Assembly (NCBI RefSeq): GCF_025950235.1
Contig: NZ_JAPDDT010000004.1
Location: 310,001-374,000 of the forward strand
Source of the DNA: Luteolibacter arcticus
GTDB taxonomy: Bacteria > Verrucomicrobiota > Verrucomicrobiia > Verrucomicrobiales > Akkermansiaceae
Direction: 5' to 3'
DNA: 64,000 nt
This document shows positions 16,539 through 24,135 of this stretch, piece after piece. The position numbers and the translations under genes are program-made. The notes under the pieces are model-generated. The model was not told the DNA's origin and did no database searches. It worked only from the letters and a program-made list of their open reading frames with translations. The first letter of the stretch is position 1. Each line of letters opens with the position of its first letter.

Positions 16539-17030
16539 ATGCCCGCCGACCGCAAGCCCTTCCGTGTTCTCTTTGTCTGCATGGGGAACATCTGCCGCTC
16601 CCCCGCCGCGGAAATCGTGTTCCGCCAGCAGGTCGATGCCGCCGGGCTGAACGAAGCGATCCACATCGATTCCGCCGGCACCATTGGCTACCACGCCGGC
16701 AAGGGTCCCGACCCGCGGATGGCCGATACCCTGCGCCGCCGCGGCTACGTCATCGCCGGCCGCTCACGCCAGGTCACCACCGACGACCTGCGTGACTTCG
16801 ACCTGTTGCTGGTCGCGGACGAGGAAAATCTTGCCGATCTCCACCGGCTGGATCGCTCAGGGGCGCATCGCGAGAAAATCCGGCTGCTAGTCGACTACTG
16901 CATCGAAAAGGAAGCCAGCCACGTGCCCGACCCCTACTACGGCGGCCAGCACGGTTTCGAGGAAGTCGCCGATCTGGTGGAAGACGCCTGCCAGGGCTTG
17001 CTCGATTCGCTGAAGCGCCAGATTGGTTAG
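16539..17030 (+). CDS. Low-molecular-weight protein tyrosine phosphatase
   Basis: A 163-residue protein from ATG 16539. The P-loop CMGNICR (Cys14 to Arg20, the C-x5-R signature, followed by S) sits right after the first beta strand VLFVC. The general-acid loop DPYYGG is near residue 128. It dephosphorylates phosphotyrosine; in bacteria it often works with exopolysaccharide tyrosine kinases, but no such kinase is in view. It overlaps by only a few bases with the upstream end of the TIM-barrel gene's leader. A promoter must lie in the 20-bp gap or inside the divergent sulfatase gene. Confidence 0.95.
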   Translation: MPADRKPFRVLFVCMGNICRSPAAEIVFRQQVDAAGLNEAIHIDSAGTIGYHAGKGPDPRMADTLRRRGYVIAGRSRQVTTDDLRDFDLLLVADEENLADLHRLDRSGAHREKIRLLVDYCIEKEASHVPDPYYGGQHGFEEVADLVEDACQGLLDSLKRQIG

Positions 17031-17037
17031 ACCCGCC

Positions 17038-17964
17038 ATGCTTTCCTTCTCCACCTGCTGGAACAACTCGCGCCATCACGACGGCGAGGCGATGATCGAC
17101 GAGATCGTGGCGCTCGGGTTCTCGAACATCGAGCTGTCGCACGGCATGACCATCGCCAAGCTGCCGGGCATCCGGAAGGCCTATGCCGCGGGCAAGTTCA
17201 CCTGCTCCGGCGTGCACAATTACTTCCCCTCCCCCGTCGAGGTGATGATCGACGCGCCGGATGCCTACGAATTCACCTCGCACCGGCCCTTTGATCGCCA
17301 GCGGGCGTTGGAGATGACTCTCAAGACCTTGGAACTCGCCGCCGAATTCAAGGCGCAGTACCTGGTGCTCCACATGGGCTCGGTGCCGATGGACACCAAG
17401 AAGTGGACCAAGCGGCTGACCGCGATGGTTTCCGAGCAGGGTCGCAACGGCGCCGGCTACGCGGAGGAGAAGATCGCCTTCGTCAAGAAGCGAGAGAAGA
17501 TCGCCCCGCTCTACTACCAGCGCGCCATCGAGGCGCTCGGGCAGATCGCGGAAAAGGCCGCGGAGTATGGCGTGAAGCTCGCCGTCGAGTCGCGCTCGCG
17601 CTTCGAGGACATGCCCACGGAACGCGAGATGGTGCGCCTCCAGGATCACTTCGCCGACAACCCTTGGGTCGGCTACTGGCACGACTTCGGCCACGTCCAG
17701 CTCAAGCACAACCTCGGCCTGTTAGACCACGTCGAGTGGCTGCGGCGGATCTCGCCGCACCTGATCGGTGGGCACCTCCACGATGTCCAGTGGCCCGCGC
17801 GCGACCACCGCACGCCTTTCATGGGCACGCTGGACTACATCGAGCTGCTGCCGTTTTTCCCACAAGGCTGCCCGATCATCTGGGAACTCAGCCCGACGCA
17901 GAAGACGGAGGATATCCGCGACGCACTGGCGGTGTGGAAGCACAAGTTCCCGGAGCGGAGCTGA
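17038..17964 (+). CDS. Xylose isomerase-like TIM barrel protein
   Basis: A 308-residue protein from ATG 17038. It starts LSFSTCWNNSRHHDG, then IVALGFSNIELSHG, with the metal/substrate-site pattern of AP-endonuclease-2/xylose isomerase-like barrels. Supporting segments are YLVLHMGSVP, KLAVESRSRFEDMP (Glu ligand), GYWHDFGHVQ (His/Asp ligands) and LIGGHLHDVQ. Members isomerise or epimerise sugars and cyclitols with a divalent metal. It begins 7 bp after the phosphatase stop, so the two are probably co-transcribed. The substrate is unknown. Confidence 0.88.
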   Translation: MLSFSTCWNNSRHHDGEAMIDEIVALGFSNIELSHGMTIAKLPGIRKAYAAGKFTCSGVHNYFPSPVEVMIDAPDAYEFTSHRPFDRQRALEMTLKTLELAAEFKAQYLVLHMGSVPMDTKKWTKRLTAMVSEQGRNGAGYAEEKIAFVKKREKIAPLYYQRAIEALGQIAEKAAEYGVKLAVESRSRFEDMPTEREMVRLQDHFADNPWVGYWHDFGHVQLKHNLGLLDHVEWLRRISPHLIGGHLHDVQWPARDHRTPFMGTLDYIELLPFFPQGCPIIWELSPTQKTEDIRDALAVWKHKFPERS

Positions 17965-17980
17965 GCCCCCCGGGACAAAA

Positions 17981-18011
17981 AAAACCGCCGGCCTCGCAAG
18001 GAGACCGGCGG
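17981..18011 (-). terminator. Terminator of the calcium-repeat protein gene (bidirectional shape)
   Basis: A CCGCCGG stem (17985-17991) pairs with CCGGCGG (18005-18011), plus three inner pairs around a GCAAG loop. On the minus strand it is followed by a run of at least eight T. It lies in the 66-bp gap between two convergent genes. Confidence 0.88.
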
Positions 18012-18030
18012 AATTCGTGTCACCCTGAAA

Positions 18031-20724
18031 TCAAGGGATGATGATGTGGAAGCGGATGAAGCCACGAGTCGGATCACCTCCGAAACCACTATTGATCTGA
18101 GCGCTCAAGAGCGCGGGCTGGTCCGCCGTCACCAGGACGGCGTCCGGTGCGCTGGACCACGCCTGCAGGTCGCGGGACACCTCCGGGAAGACGAAGACGT
18201 AAACGCCGTCATCCTTGACCGCTGAGAGTTGAGCGCCACCACCACCGGCACCCGCGGTAATCGCCGGAACGCTCGTGGGGTTCTCCGGATCGGATCCGAA
18301 GGCGAATTCCTCCGCATTCGTGAACCCGTCACCATCTGGATCCGCATCCGGGCCAGAAACCAAGGGGTTGGTATTCGCCGGCGCGGAAAACTCCTCATTC
18401 CTCCACTCGGCATAGGTTTGCAGGCCGAGGCCCAGCCCGCCGTCTTCGTTGTCTTCGTCGTCCGCGACGTCCGGGATGCCGTCGCCATCCGTATCGGTGG
18501 CATTGTCGATCTTGCCATCGCCGTTGCCATCGAGGCCGCCATTCCCCACCGAGGCGATGTCCATCGCTCCGGTGCCATCGCTATTCGGGTCGATGTAGTT
18601 CGGAATGCCGTCACCATCGGTGTCGGTGGGCACCGAGCCGTTCGCATCCCCGCGGGCACCGGGCAGTCCATCGACGGAAGCCACGAGACCATCCTGGTCC
18701 GTATCGGCTCCTTCACCGATGCCGTCGTTGTCGCTATCGGCGGCACCAAGTCCGCTTTCAACGAGGTCCGAGATCGTGTCGTTGTCGCTGTCGAGATCGA
18801 GGAAATCGCGAGCGTTGTCGCCATCGGTGTCGGGAAGCGGCAGAGCGCTGCCGGTGCCACCACCGGCCACGGCATCGTTCGTATCCACCGAATCCACAAT
18901 GCCGTCGCCATCCTCATCGGGATTCGCGTCGCCACTGGCATCCTGCAGGCCATTGCCGTTGGCATCCGTGCCACCGCCTTCGATCACATCGTTGATGCCA
19001 TCGTTGTCCGAATCAAGGTCGCGGTTGTTGGCCACGCCGTCCGAATCGAAGTCGTCAGCCCCTTCGCTGACATCGGGAACTCCGTCTCCATCCGAATCGC
19101 CGTCCACGATATCAGAGACGCCGTCACCATCCGTATCCACCAGCCCGGAGCCTTCATCTTCGTTGGAGATTCCGTCCCCGTCACTGTCTCCCGTCGGGTT
19201 GGCCAAGCCGCCGAATTCACCCGGCTCGGTATCCGCCCCATTGGGGATCCCGTCGCCATCGGCATCGGCACCATTGTCGATCCGGCCGTCGCCGTTGCCG
19301 TCCAGACCCGCATAGGGCGTGCCGTTGATGTCCGGGGTCCCGTTGTTGTCACTGTCAGTCTCGAACGCATTGGGAATGCCGTCGTTATCAGCATCCGGAA
19401 TCGGCCCCGATGAGCCCGGAAAGTCGCCGTGGCTAGCAAGTCCGTCGACCAGATTGTCGATCCCGTCGCCGTCCGTGTCGCCGCTCGAAAGAACCCCGGT
19501 GGAATCGTTTGCCGGTGCCTGACCCGACTCCACCAGATCACTCAAGCCGTCGTTGTCGGAATCGAGATCAACATAGTTCTGGGTTCCGTCCAGATCGGTG
19601 TCTGGCACCGTGAGAGCCACGCCGTTTCCGCCTCCGAGAACCGCGTCGTTCGAATCGACCGAGTCGATGATACCGTCGCCGTCCTCGTCGGAATTGGTGT
19701 CGCCACTGGCATCCTGGCGGCCGTTGCCGTCGGCATCTTTTCCGCCTGCCTCGATGACGTCATTAATGCCGTCGTTGTCGCTATCCAGATCGAATTGATC
19801 CGACACGCCATCCCCATCGGTGTCGCCGCCGGGGCCGGCATTGGCGATCTCCACCGCGTCGGGAATGCCATCGCCATCTCCGTCACCATCGATGCCCGAG
19901 AAGGATCCGTCGCCGTCCGGGTCCGCCCCTTGGCTTGCCTCGGCGTGACCGAGGATGACATCCCCGTTCAGAACGTTGACCAGTCCGAGATTGACCGCGT
20001 TGAGCTTAATCCGGATGGCATTCGTCGTGGTAATGTATCCGCCGGCGGCGGACCCCACCGTCTGGGTCTCGTTGAGAATGATCGAAAGACCCGCCACGGC
20101 ATTGGAACCGAGGTCCAAGCCGGTGTTCGGCGGGACATTGGCAAGATTGATCGACGAAAGGTCAATCGACGCCCCGAGGATATTGAGGGTGAGTCCGGTC
20201 AGCGAAACGCTGGAGTTCGAGGTGAACGATCCGCCCTGCCCCGCAATCGTCACCGCCGCCGTCACGTTGGGTGCCTCAAGGCTGATCAGCGGATCCGTGC
20301 CAAAAAGCCCCAGCACCTCGGCGATGTTTAGCGAGAGGTTATCCACCTCCCCGGTTGCAGCCGTTGTTTTCGAACCGGGGCTCCCATCGACGTTCGAATC
20401 GGCGGATGAACTGATGAAGCCGTCGGCGGTCACCAGATTGAGCACACCGGGAACACCGACATCAAGATCCAGCGGCACTTCCGTTTCGGATTCGGAATAG
20501 GGATCCGGAGCGGTGTCCGAGGAGGTCCCCAGGTTGCCCGTATTGGTGTTGATCGGCCCCACTGCCAGGGTGATCGACGCCCCGCTGCCGGAGCTGGCAC
20601 CCTTGGCGGCGGGAGCGTCCGCGCCATACACGACTTGCCAGGCGAACAAGGTCACCAGGCAGGCAGATCGGGGCACGAAGGAGGATCCTAACCTCCTCGT
20701 ATGGCTTATCTCTTTGGGATTCAT
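18031..20724 (-). CDS. Large secreted calcium-repeat (thrombospondin type 3-like) protein
   Basis: An 897-residue protein from ATG 20724. A signal peptide ends near VVYGADA. Residues ~45-260 form a beta-rich domain beginning ASITLAVGPINTNTGNLGTS, which resembles the choice-of-anchor domains of surface proteins. Residues ~265-760 carry about thirty acidic repeats of the form D-x-D-x-D-G-x-x-D (DTDGDGVSDQFDLDSDNDG is a typical run). The last ~130 residues hold PDGDGFTNAEEFAFGSDPENP, then a small beta domain ending FIRFHIIIP. This end block is shared by many Verrucomicrobial exported proteins. It should be a Ca2+-stiffened cell-surface stalk. Plus-strand reading frames opposite the repeats are artefacts of the skewed codons. 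Confidence 0.85.
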   Translation of the reverse strand: MNPKEISHTRRLGSSFVPRSACLVTLFAWQVVYGADAPAAKGASSGSGASITLAVGPINTNTGNLGTSSDTAPDPYSESETEVPLDLDVGVPGVLNLVTADGFISSSADSNVDGSPGSKTTAATGEVDNLSLNIAEVLGLFGTDPLISLEAPNVTAAVTIAGQGGSFTSNSSVSLTGLTLNILGASIDLSSINLANVPPNTGLDLGSNAVAGLSIILNETQTVGSAAGGYITTTNAIRIKLNAVNLGLVNVLNGDVILGHAEASQGADPDGDGSFSGIDGDGDGDGIPDAVEIANAGPGGDTDGDGVSDQFDLDSDNDGINDVIEAGGKDADGNGRQDASGDTNSDEDGDGIIDSVDSNDAVLGGGNGVALTVPDTDLDGTQNYVDLDSDNDGLSDLVESGQAPANDSTGVLSSGDTDGDGIDNLVDGLASHGDFPGSSGPIPDADNDGIPNAFETDSDNNGTPDINGTPYAGLDGNGDGRIDNGADADGDGIPNGADTEPGEFGGLANPTGDSDGDGISNEDEGSGLVDTDGDGVSDIVDGDSDGDGVPDVSEGADDFDSDGVANNRDLDSDNDGINDVIEGGGTDANGNGLQDASGDANPDEDGDGIVDSVDTNDAVAGGGTGSALPLPDTDGDNARDFLDLDSDNDTISDLVESGLGAADSDNDGIGEGADTDQDGLVASVDGLPGARGDANGSVPTDTDGDGIPNYIDPNSDGTGAMDIASVGNGGLDGNGDGKIDNATDTDGDGIPDVADDEDNEDGGLGLGLQTYAEWRNEEFSAPANTNPLVSGPDADPDGDGFTNAEEFAFGSDPENPTSVPAITAGAGGGGAQLSAVKDDGVYVFVFPEVSRDLQAWSSAPDAVLVTADQPALLSAQINSGFGGDPTRGFIRFHIIIP

Positions 20725-21113
20725 GGCTGATTGGGAGTTGCAAGTTCGGATTTACCAATTTGTCTTTGAATCACACGGACGTGACTCGGAAACTCATCTA
20801 TAAATCACTGAAATTAGACATTCCCAATGGAATCGCGAATCCCTTGAATATTAATATTTATTACCCAATAACTAAAAAGTCCAAGGGTCGATGAGACAAT
20901 CGGCGCCCCAAAGCCGAGCCGCGCCATCGGCCCGTCGGCACCCGCCCGATCTCAAATCCCTGCTTGTTTCATAAGCTTCCGGAGCCCGAAACAAGCGCTG
21001 GCAAGACACGCATGCGAACCATTCCGCTCAAACGACCGTATTCCCTGAAAGGCTATGAACCTCCGGCGCACAAATCCCCTGTCTGTCAAATCGCCAACTT
21101 GTACAACCCCTGC
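20725..21113. other. AT-richer intergenic region with control sequences for the leftward gene
   Basis: This 389-bp gap between the calcium-repeat gene and rimO contains the most AT-rich short stretch seen nearby (about 20840-20880), with the palindrome AATATTAATATT at 20847-20858. On the minus strand a TATAGA box with a TTGGGA 19 bp upstream is a weak promoter candidate. No gene is supported. The rimO-side half (20900-21100) is ordinary composition without recognised signals. Confidence 0.45.
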
Positions 21114-22511
21114 TTACCGGGCCGCGACGAGATCATAACCCCGCCAGTCGCCGATCGTAACATCCGCGAACTCGCCGACCGGGATGCTCTGGTCGACATG
21201 CACGGAGCCGTCGATCTCGGGCGCGTCCCACTCGGTGCGGCCGACGCCTTGCTCCTCGACAAGCACGCGGACCTTCTTGCCGACCTGAGCCTGGTTCACC
21301 TCGGCGGCGACCTTCTGTAGCTCGGCCATTGCACGGCTCCAGCGCCCCTTGCGGGTCATGTGATGGAGCTGGCCCGTCATCTTGTGGGCCGGCGTGCCTT
21401 CCTCCTTTGAATATTGGAAAACGCCGGCGCGCTCGAAGCGGAACTCGCGGATGAACTCGAGCAGTTCCTGGAAGTCCTCCTCGGTCTCGCCGGGGAAACC
21501 TACGATGAACGTCGTACGAATGCCGAGGCCCGGGATGCCAGCGCGCATGCGGCGCAGCAGGTCGCGGATGTAGTCGCCATTCGTCTTGCGCTTCATCGCC
21601 GTCAGCATCCGGTCGGAAATGTGCTGGAGCGGGATATCGACGTACTTCGCAACCTTGTCGCACTCGGCGATGGTCTCGATGAGCTCATCCGACCAATGCG
21701 CCGGGTGGGTGTAGAGCAGGCGCACCCAGAAGTCGCCTTCGATCTTGTTGATCTCGCGGAGCAGCGTGGAAAGCGATTCGCCGCGGGTGGAGTCAACCGG
21801 CGAGTTCGGGGTCGGACGCTTACCTTCCCACAGGTCCATGCCGAAGTAGGTGGTGTCCTGCGAGATCAGGTTGATCTCCTTCACGCCGGATTTCACCAGC
21901 GCTTCCACCTCACGGACGACCGAGTCCTGCGTGCGCGAGCGATGCTGCCCGCGGATCTTCGGGATGATGCAGAAGGTGCAGGTGTGGTTGCAGCCCTCGG
22001 CGATCTTCACATAAGCGAAGTGCTCGGGCGTCAGGCGGAAGCGCGGGGTGGTGTAGTCCGGCACATACTTCGGCTTGAGCGTGACGTAGTCGCGCGGGTC
22101 CTCGGTCGCCGAATTCTCTTCCTTCGGCGCGGCCACGGGCTGCTTGCCGACGAGATTCTCGATGATCGGCGCGACCTTGGTGATCTGGTCGAGACCGATG
22201 AAGGCGTCCACCTCCGGCATGATGCCGGGCAGGTCCTTGGCGAAGCGCTGCGACAGGCATCCGGCGACGATGATCTTCTGGCGCTCGCGGTCCGGGTCGT
22301 CCTTGCGGGCGTTGACCGCGCCGAAGATGGCGTCGATCGACTCCTGCTTGGCCATGTCGATGAACGAGCAGGTATTGACGATGAGGACGTCCGCCAACTC
22401 CGCCTCGGAGGTGAGCGACATGCCGGCTTCGGCGAGGTGCCCCATCATGACTTCGGAGTCGATGAGGTTCTTGGCGCAGCCGAGGGAAATGAGACCAACA
22501 GTGGTGGACAT
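21114..22511 (-). CDS. rimO: Ribosomal protein S12 methylthiotransferase RimO
   Basis: A 465-residue radical SAM enzyme from ATG 22511. The N-terminal UPF0004 domain starts VGLISLGCAKNLIDSE, with VNTCSF and AGCLSQR supplying the other cysteines for the auxiliary 4Fe-4S cluster. The radical SAM CxxxCxxC is CNHTCTFC (Cys174, 178, 181). It continues with IPKIRGQHRSR, and ends with a TRAM-type domain (VGKKVRVLVEEQG ... SVHVDQ). It methylthiolates Asp of ribosomal protein S12. The GCAKN and SQDTTYFG signatures favour RimO over MiaB. It is preceded by a 118-bp leader with short tandem repeats. Confidence 0.96.
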   Translation of the reverse strand: MSTTVGLISLGCAKNLIDSEVMMGHLAEAGMSLTSEAELADVLIVNTCSFIDMAKQESIDAIFGAVNARKDDPDRERQKIIVAGCLSQRFAKDLPGIMPEVDAFIGLDQITKVAPIIENLVGKQPVAAPKEENSATEDPRDYVTLKPKYVPDYTTPRFRLTPEHFAYVKIAEGCNHTCTFCIIPKIRGQHRSRTQDSVVREVEALVKSGVKEINLISQDTTYFGMDLWEGKRPTPNSPVDSTRGESLSTLLREINKIEGDFWVRLLYTHPAHWSDELIETIAECDKVAKYVDIPLQHISDRMLTAMKRKTNGDYIRDLLRRMRAGIPGLGIRTTFIVGFPGETEEDFQELLEFIREFRFERAGVFQYSKEEGTPAHKMTGQLHHMTRKGRWSRAMAELQKVAAEVNQAQVGKKVRVLVEEQGVGRTEWDAPEIDGSVHVDQSIPVGEFADVTIGDWRGYDLVAAR

Positions 22512-22521
22512 GGGACGAATC

Positions 22522-22557
22522 AGAGAAACAAGAAACTAGAGACAAGAAACCAGAGAC
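22522..22557. repeat. Imperfect 7-bp tandem repeat in the rimO leader
   Basis: Units of the form (A/T/C)AGA(A/G)AC are repeated about five times directly upstream of the rimO start. On the minus strand they read as GTTTCTT/GTCTCTA units. They lie in the 5' leader of the mRNA, and could vary in copy number. Confidence 0.6.
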
Positions 22558-22629
22558 GGACGATTGCAGTTGGAGAGGGACGCTGTCGCGAGACTCTCAA
22601 CACTCGACCATCAACTCTCGACCGGATGC

Positions 22630-23295
22630 TCAGAACGGCGGTTCGAGGATCAGCTCGTCGCCGACCTGCGGGCGGGTTTCGGTGAAGGGGGTGATCGGGT
22701 TGGCGATTGCACCTTCGATGCTCACGTCATCCACGCGCAGGCGGCCGAGGATGCCGGTATTGCGACGCAGGCAGAGAATGGTGCCGGGCTGGACGTTTTC
22801 CTGCATCACGATCTCGATGGTGGCAAAGCCGCCGATTTCGGGATTCTCGACCCACTCTTTCACGCGGGCGATAAGCAGTGCCTGGCTGATCAGACGGGCC
22901 CGGCGGGCCTCCTTGTCGCGGCTTTCGATCTGCCTGCCACCGATCAGGACAGCTTCCTTCTCAAAGGTCTCGGCCTCGCGCTCGGCCTTCTCCTTTTCCG
23001 CTTGAAGCAAGGCGATCTGTTCCTTCATCGACTCTACCTCGGCAGCAGGCGGCGGTTGGGCGGCCGGAGGAGCCACCGCAGGCTCCAGCGCAGCCGCCTG
23101 CTGGAGTGCCAGCCGCTGCTTCTCGATCTGGAGGCGGTCTTGCTCGAGGCGGAGTTCCTCGATCTTGCGCATGATCTCAGCCTTTTCCAGCGAGTCTGCC
23201 GACTGCGAGGGTGCCTTTTGGTTGTAGAGCGAAACGCCCAAAGCGCCGAGCAGCAAGGCCACGGTCGCGCCGAGCAGAATCTTCAAAGTGTCCAT
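22630..23295 (-). CDS. Membrane-anchored coiled-coil protein, unknown function
   Basis: A 221-residue protein from ATG 23295. One N-terminal membrane helix (LLGATVALLLGALGVSLY) is followed by a long charged coiled coil (about residues 35-130, with Ala/Pro interruption AAQPPPAAE). A compact beta domain at the C-terminus has PGTILCLRRNTGILGRLRV and ETRPQVGDELILEPPF. The gene order is PQQ dehydrogenase, methyltransferase-like, this gene, rimO, all leftward and closely spaced. The end domain could be a periplasmic beta barrel. I do not recognise a family. Confidence 0.7.
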   Translation of the reverse strand: MDTLKILLGATVALLLGALGVSLYNQKAPSQSADSLEKAEIMRKIEELRLEQDRLQIEKQRLALQQAAALEPAVAPPAAQPPPAAEVESMKEQIALLQAEKEKAEREAETFEKEAVLIGGRQIESRDKEARRARLISQALLIARVKEWVENPEIGGFATIEIVMQENVQPGTILCLRRNTGILGRLRVDDVSIEGAIANPITPFTETRPQVGDELILEPPF

Positions 23296-23328
23296 GGCCG
23301 CGGAGGTTGCGCGCCCCCCGGCTGCTTG

Positions 23329-24090
23329 TCAACGCGACGGGACGGGGGTTAGACGTCGCACTTTGAGCCGTTTCCAGAGCTTCCGGTCGGTGGCAGCCGG
23401 GAAACTTGGGGTCCATCCGGCCAGCGCGGAGGCCGGGAGGACGTCCGCCCCGGCGACCAGCGTTTCGTTCATGCTTTCCGGCGTGGTGACAGTCCGCACC
23501 ACCGGGAAAGCCGCGCGAAAGGCCGCCCGGGTCTGGATTTGCATGGCGCGATGGCCGCTCCCATTGACCAGATTGGCGAGCAACAGCCCCCCCGGCGCCA
23601 CCAGCCGCCGGAGCGCGGTGATCTGGCGGCTGTCGGACTTCCCGGGCCGGAAGACATCGCTGCGGCCGGCGAGGTAAACGTCGTCGATCACCACGTCAAA
23701 TTTCTCCCGGCACGCGGCGATCCACTGGTAGGCGTCGGCGAAATGGATCTCGATGCCCAGGTCATCGAGCTTCATGTTCAACTCGGCGAGCGCGACGATC
23801 TCGGAGTCGATGTCCACCGCGACCAGCCGACAATCCGGCAGCAGTTGCCGCAGGATCCGCATCGCGGTGCCACCGGCGAGCCCCAGCATCAAGATCGAGC
23901 GCGGCGGCCCAGCAGGGCGGAGCAAGGCCGCCCCCGCGAGATTGTCCCAAGCGAGCCCGGTGAGGAAACGCCGCTCGTGCCACCAGGCGTGGATCGCCCC
24001 CGCGACGCGAAATTCACACTGGCGCTCGGACTTCCAGATCTGCACCCGCTGGTAGGCGGTATCGACGACGGCGTGGCAGCGGAGATTCAT
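23329..24090 (-). CDS. Spermidine synthase-like SAM-binding protein
   Basis: A 253-residue protein from ATG 24090 (a GTG three codons earlier is possible). It has the class I methyltransferase / spermidine synthase Rossmann core. The glycine-rich motif I is ILMLGLAGGTAMRIL, the acidic loop LVAVDIDSEIV, and motif II DVVIDDVYL. The short N-terminal strand (YQRVQIWKSE) matches spermidine synthase-like proteins. It has no obvious polyamine-pathway neighbour. It starts 45 bp downstream of the PQQ dehydrogenase stop and may be in its operon. Enzymatic specificity is unknown. Confidence 0.78.
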   Translation of the reverse strand: MNLRCHAVVDTAYQRVQIWKSERQCEFRVAGAIHAWWHERRFLTGLAWDNLAGAALLRPAGPPRSILMLGLAGGTAMRILRQLLPDCRLVAVDIDSEIVALAELNMKLDDLGIEIHFADAYQWIAACREKFDVVIDDVYLAGRSDVFRPGKSDSRQITALRRLVAPGGLLLANLVNGSGHRAMQIQTRAAFRAAFPVVRTVTTPESMNETLVAGADVLPASALAGWTPSFPAATDRKLWKRLKVRRLTPVPSR

Positions 24091-24135
24091 CCCCGCCACT
24101 TCGGCACGGCGGGCGGCGGGATGGAAAGGAAAAGC

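Noticed and set aside
14671-16650. 659-codon plus-strand frame opposite the sulfatase
   Set aside because: The sulfatase has all catalytic motifs; this frame is its shadow and overlaps the phosphatase start.
18229-19413. Plus-strand frame opposite the calcium repeats, with regular Ile/Val/Ala-Gly units
   Set aside because: The regularity comes from the complement of Asp/Gly codons in the DxDxDG repeats. No signal or start supports it.
18600-19900. Regularly spaced similar DNA units considered as a CRISPR array
   Set aside because: Units keep the reading frame, vary in length and encode DxDxDG protein repeats; there are no fixed repeats and spacers.
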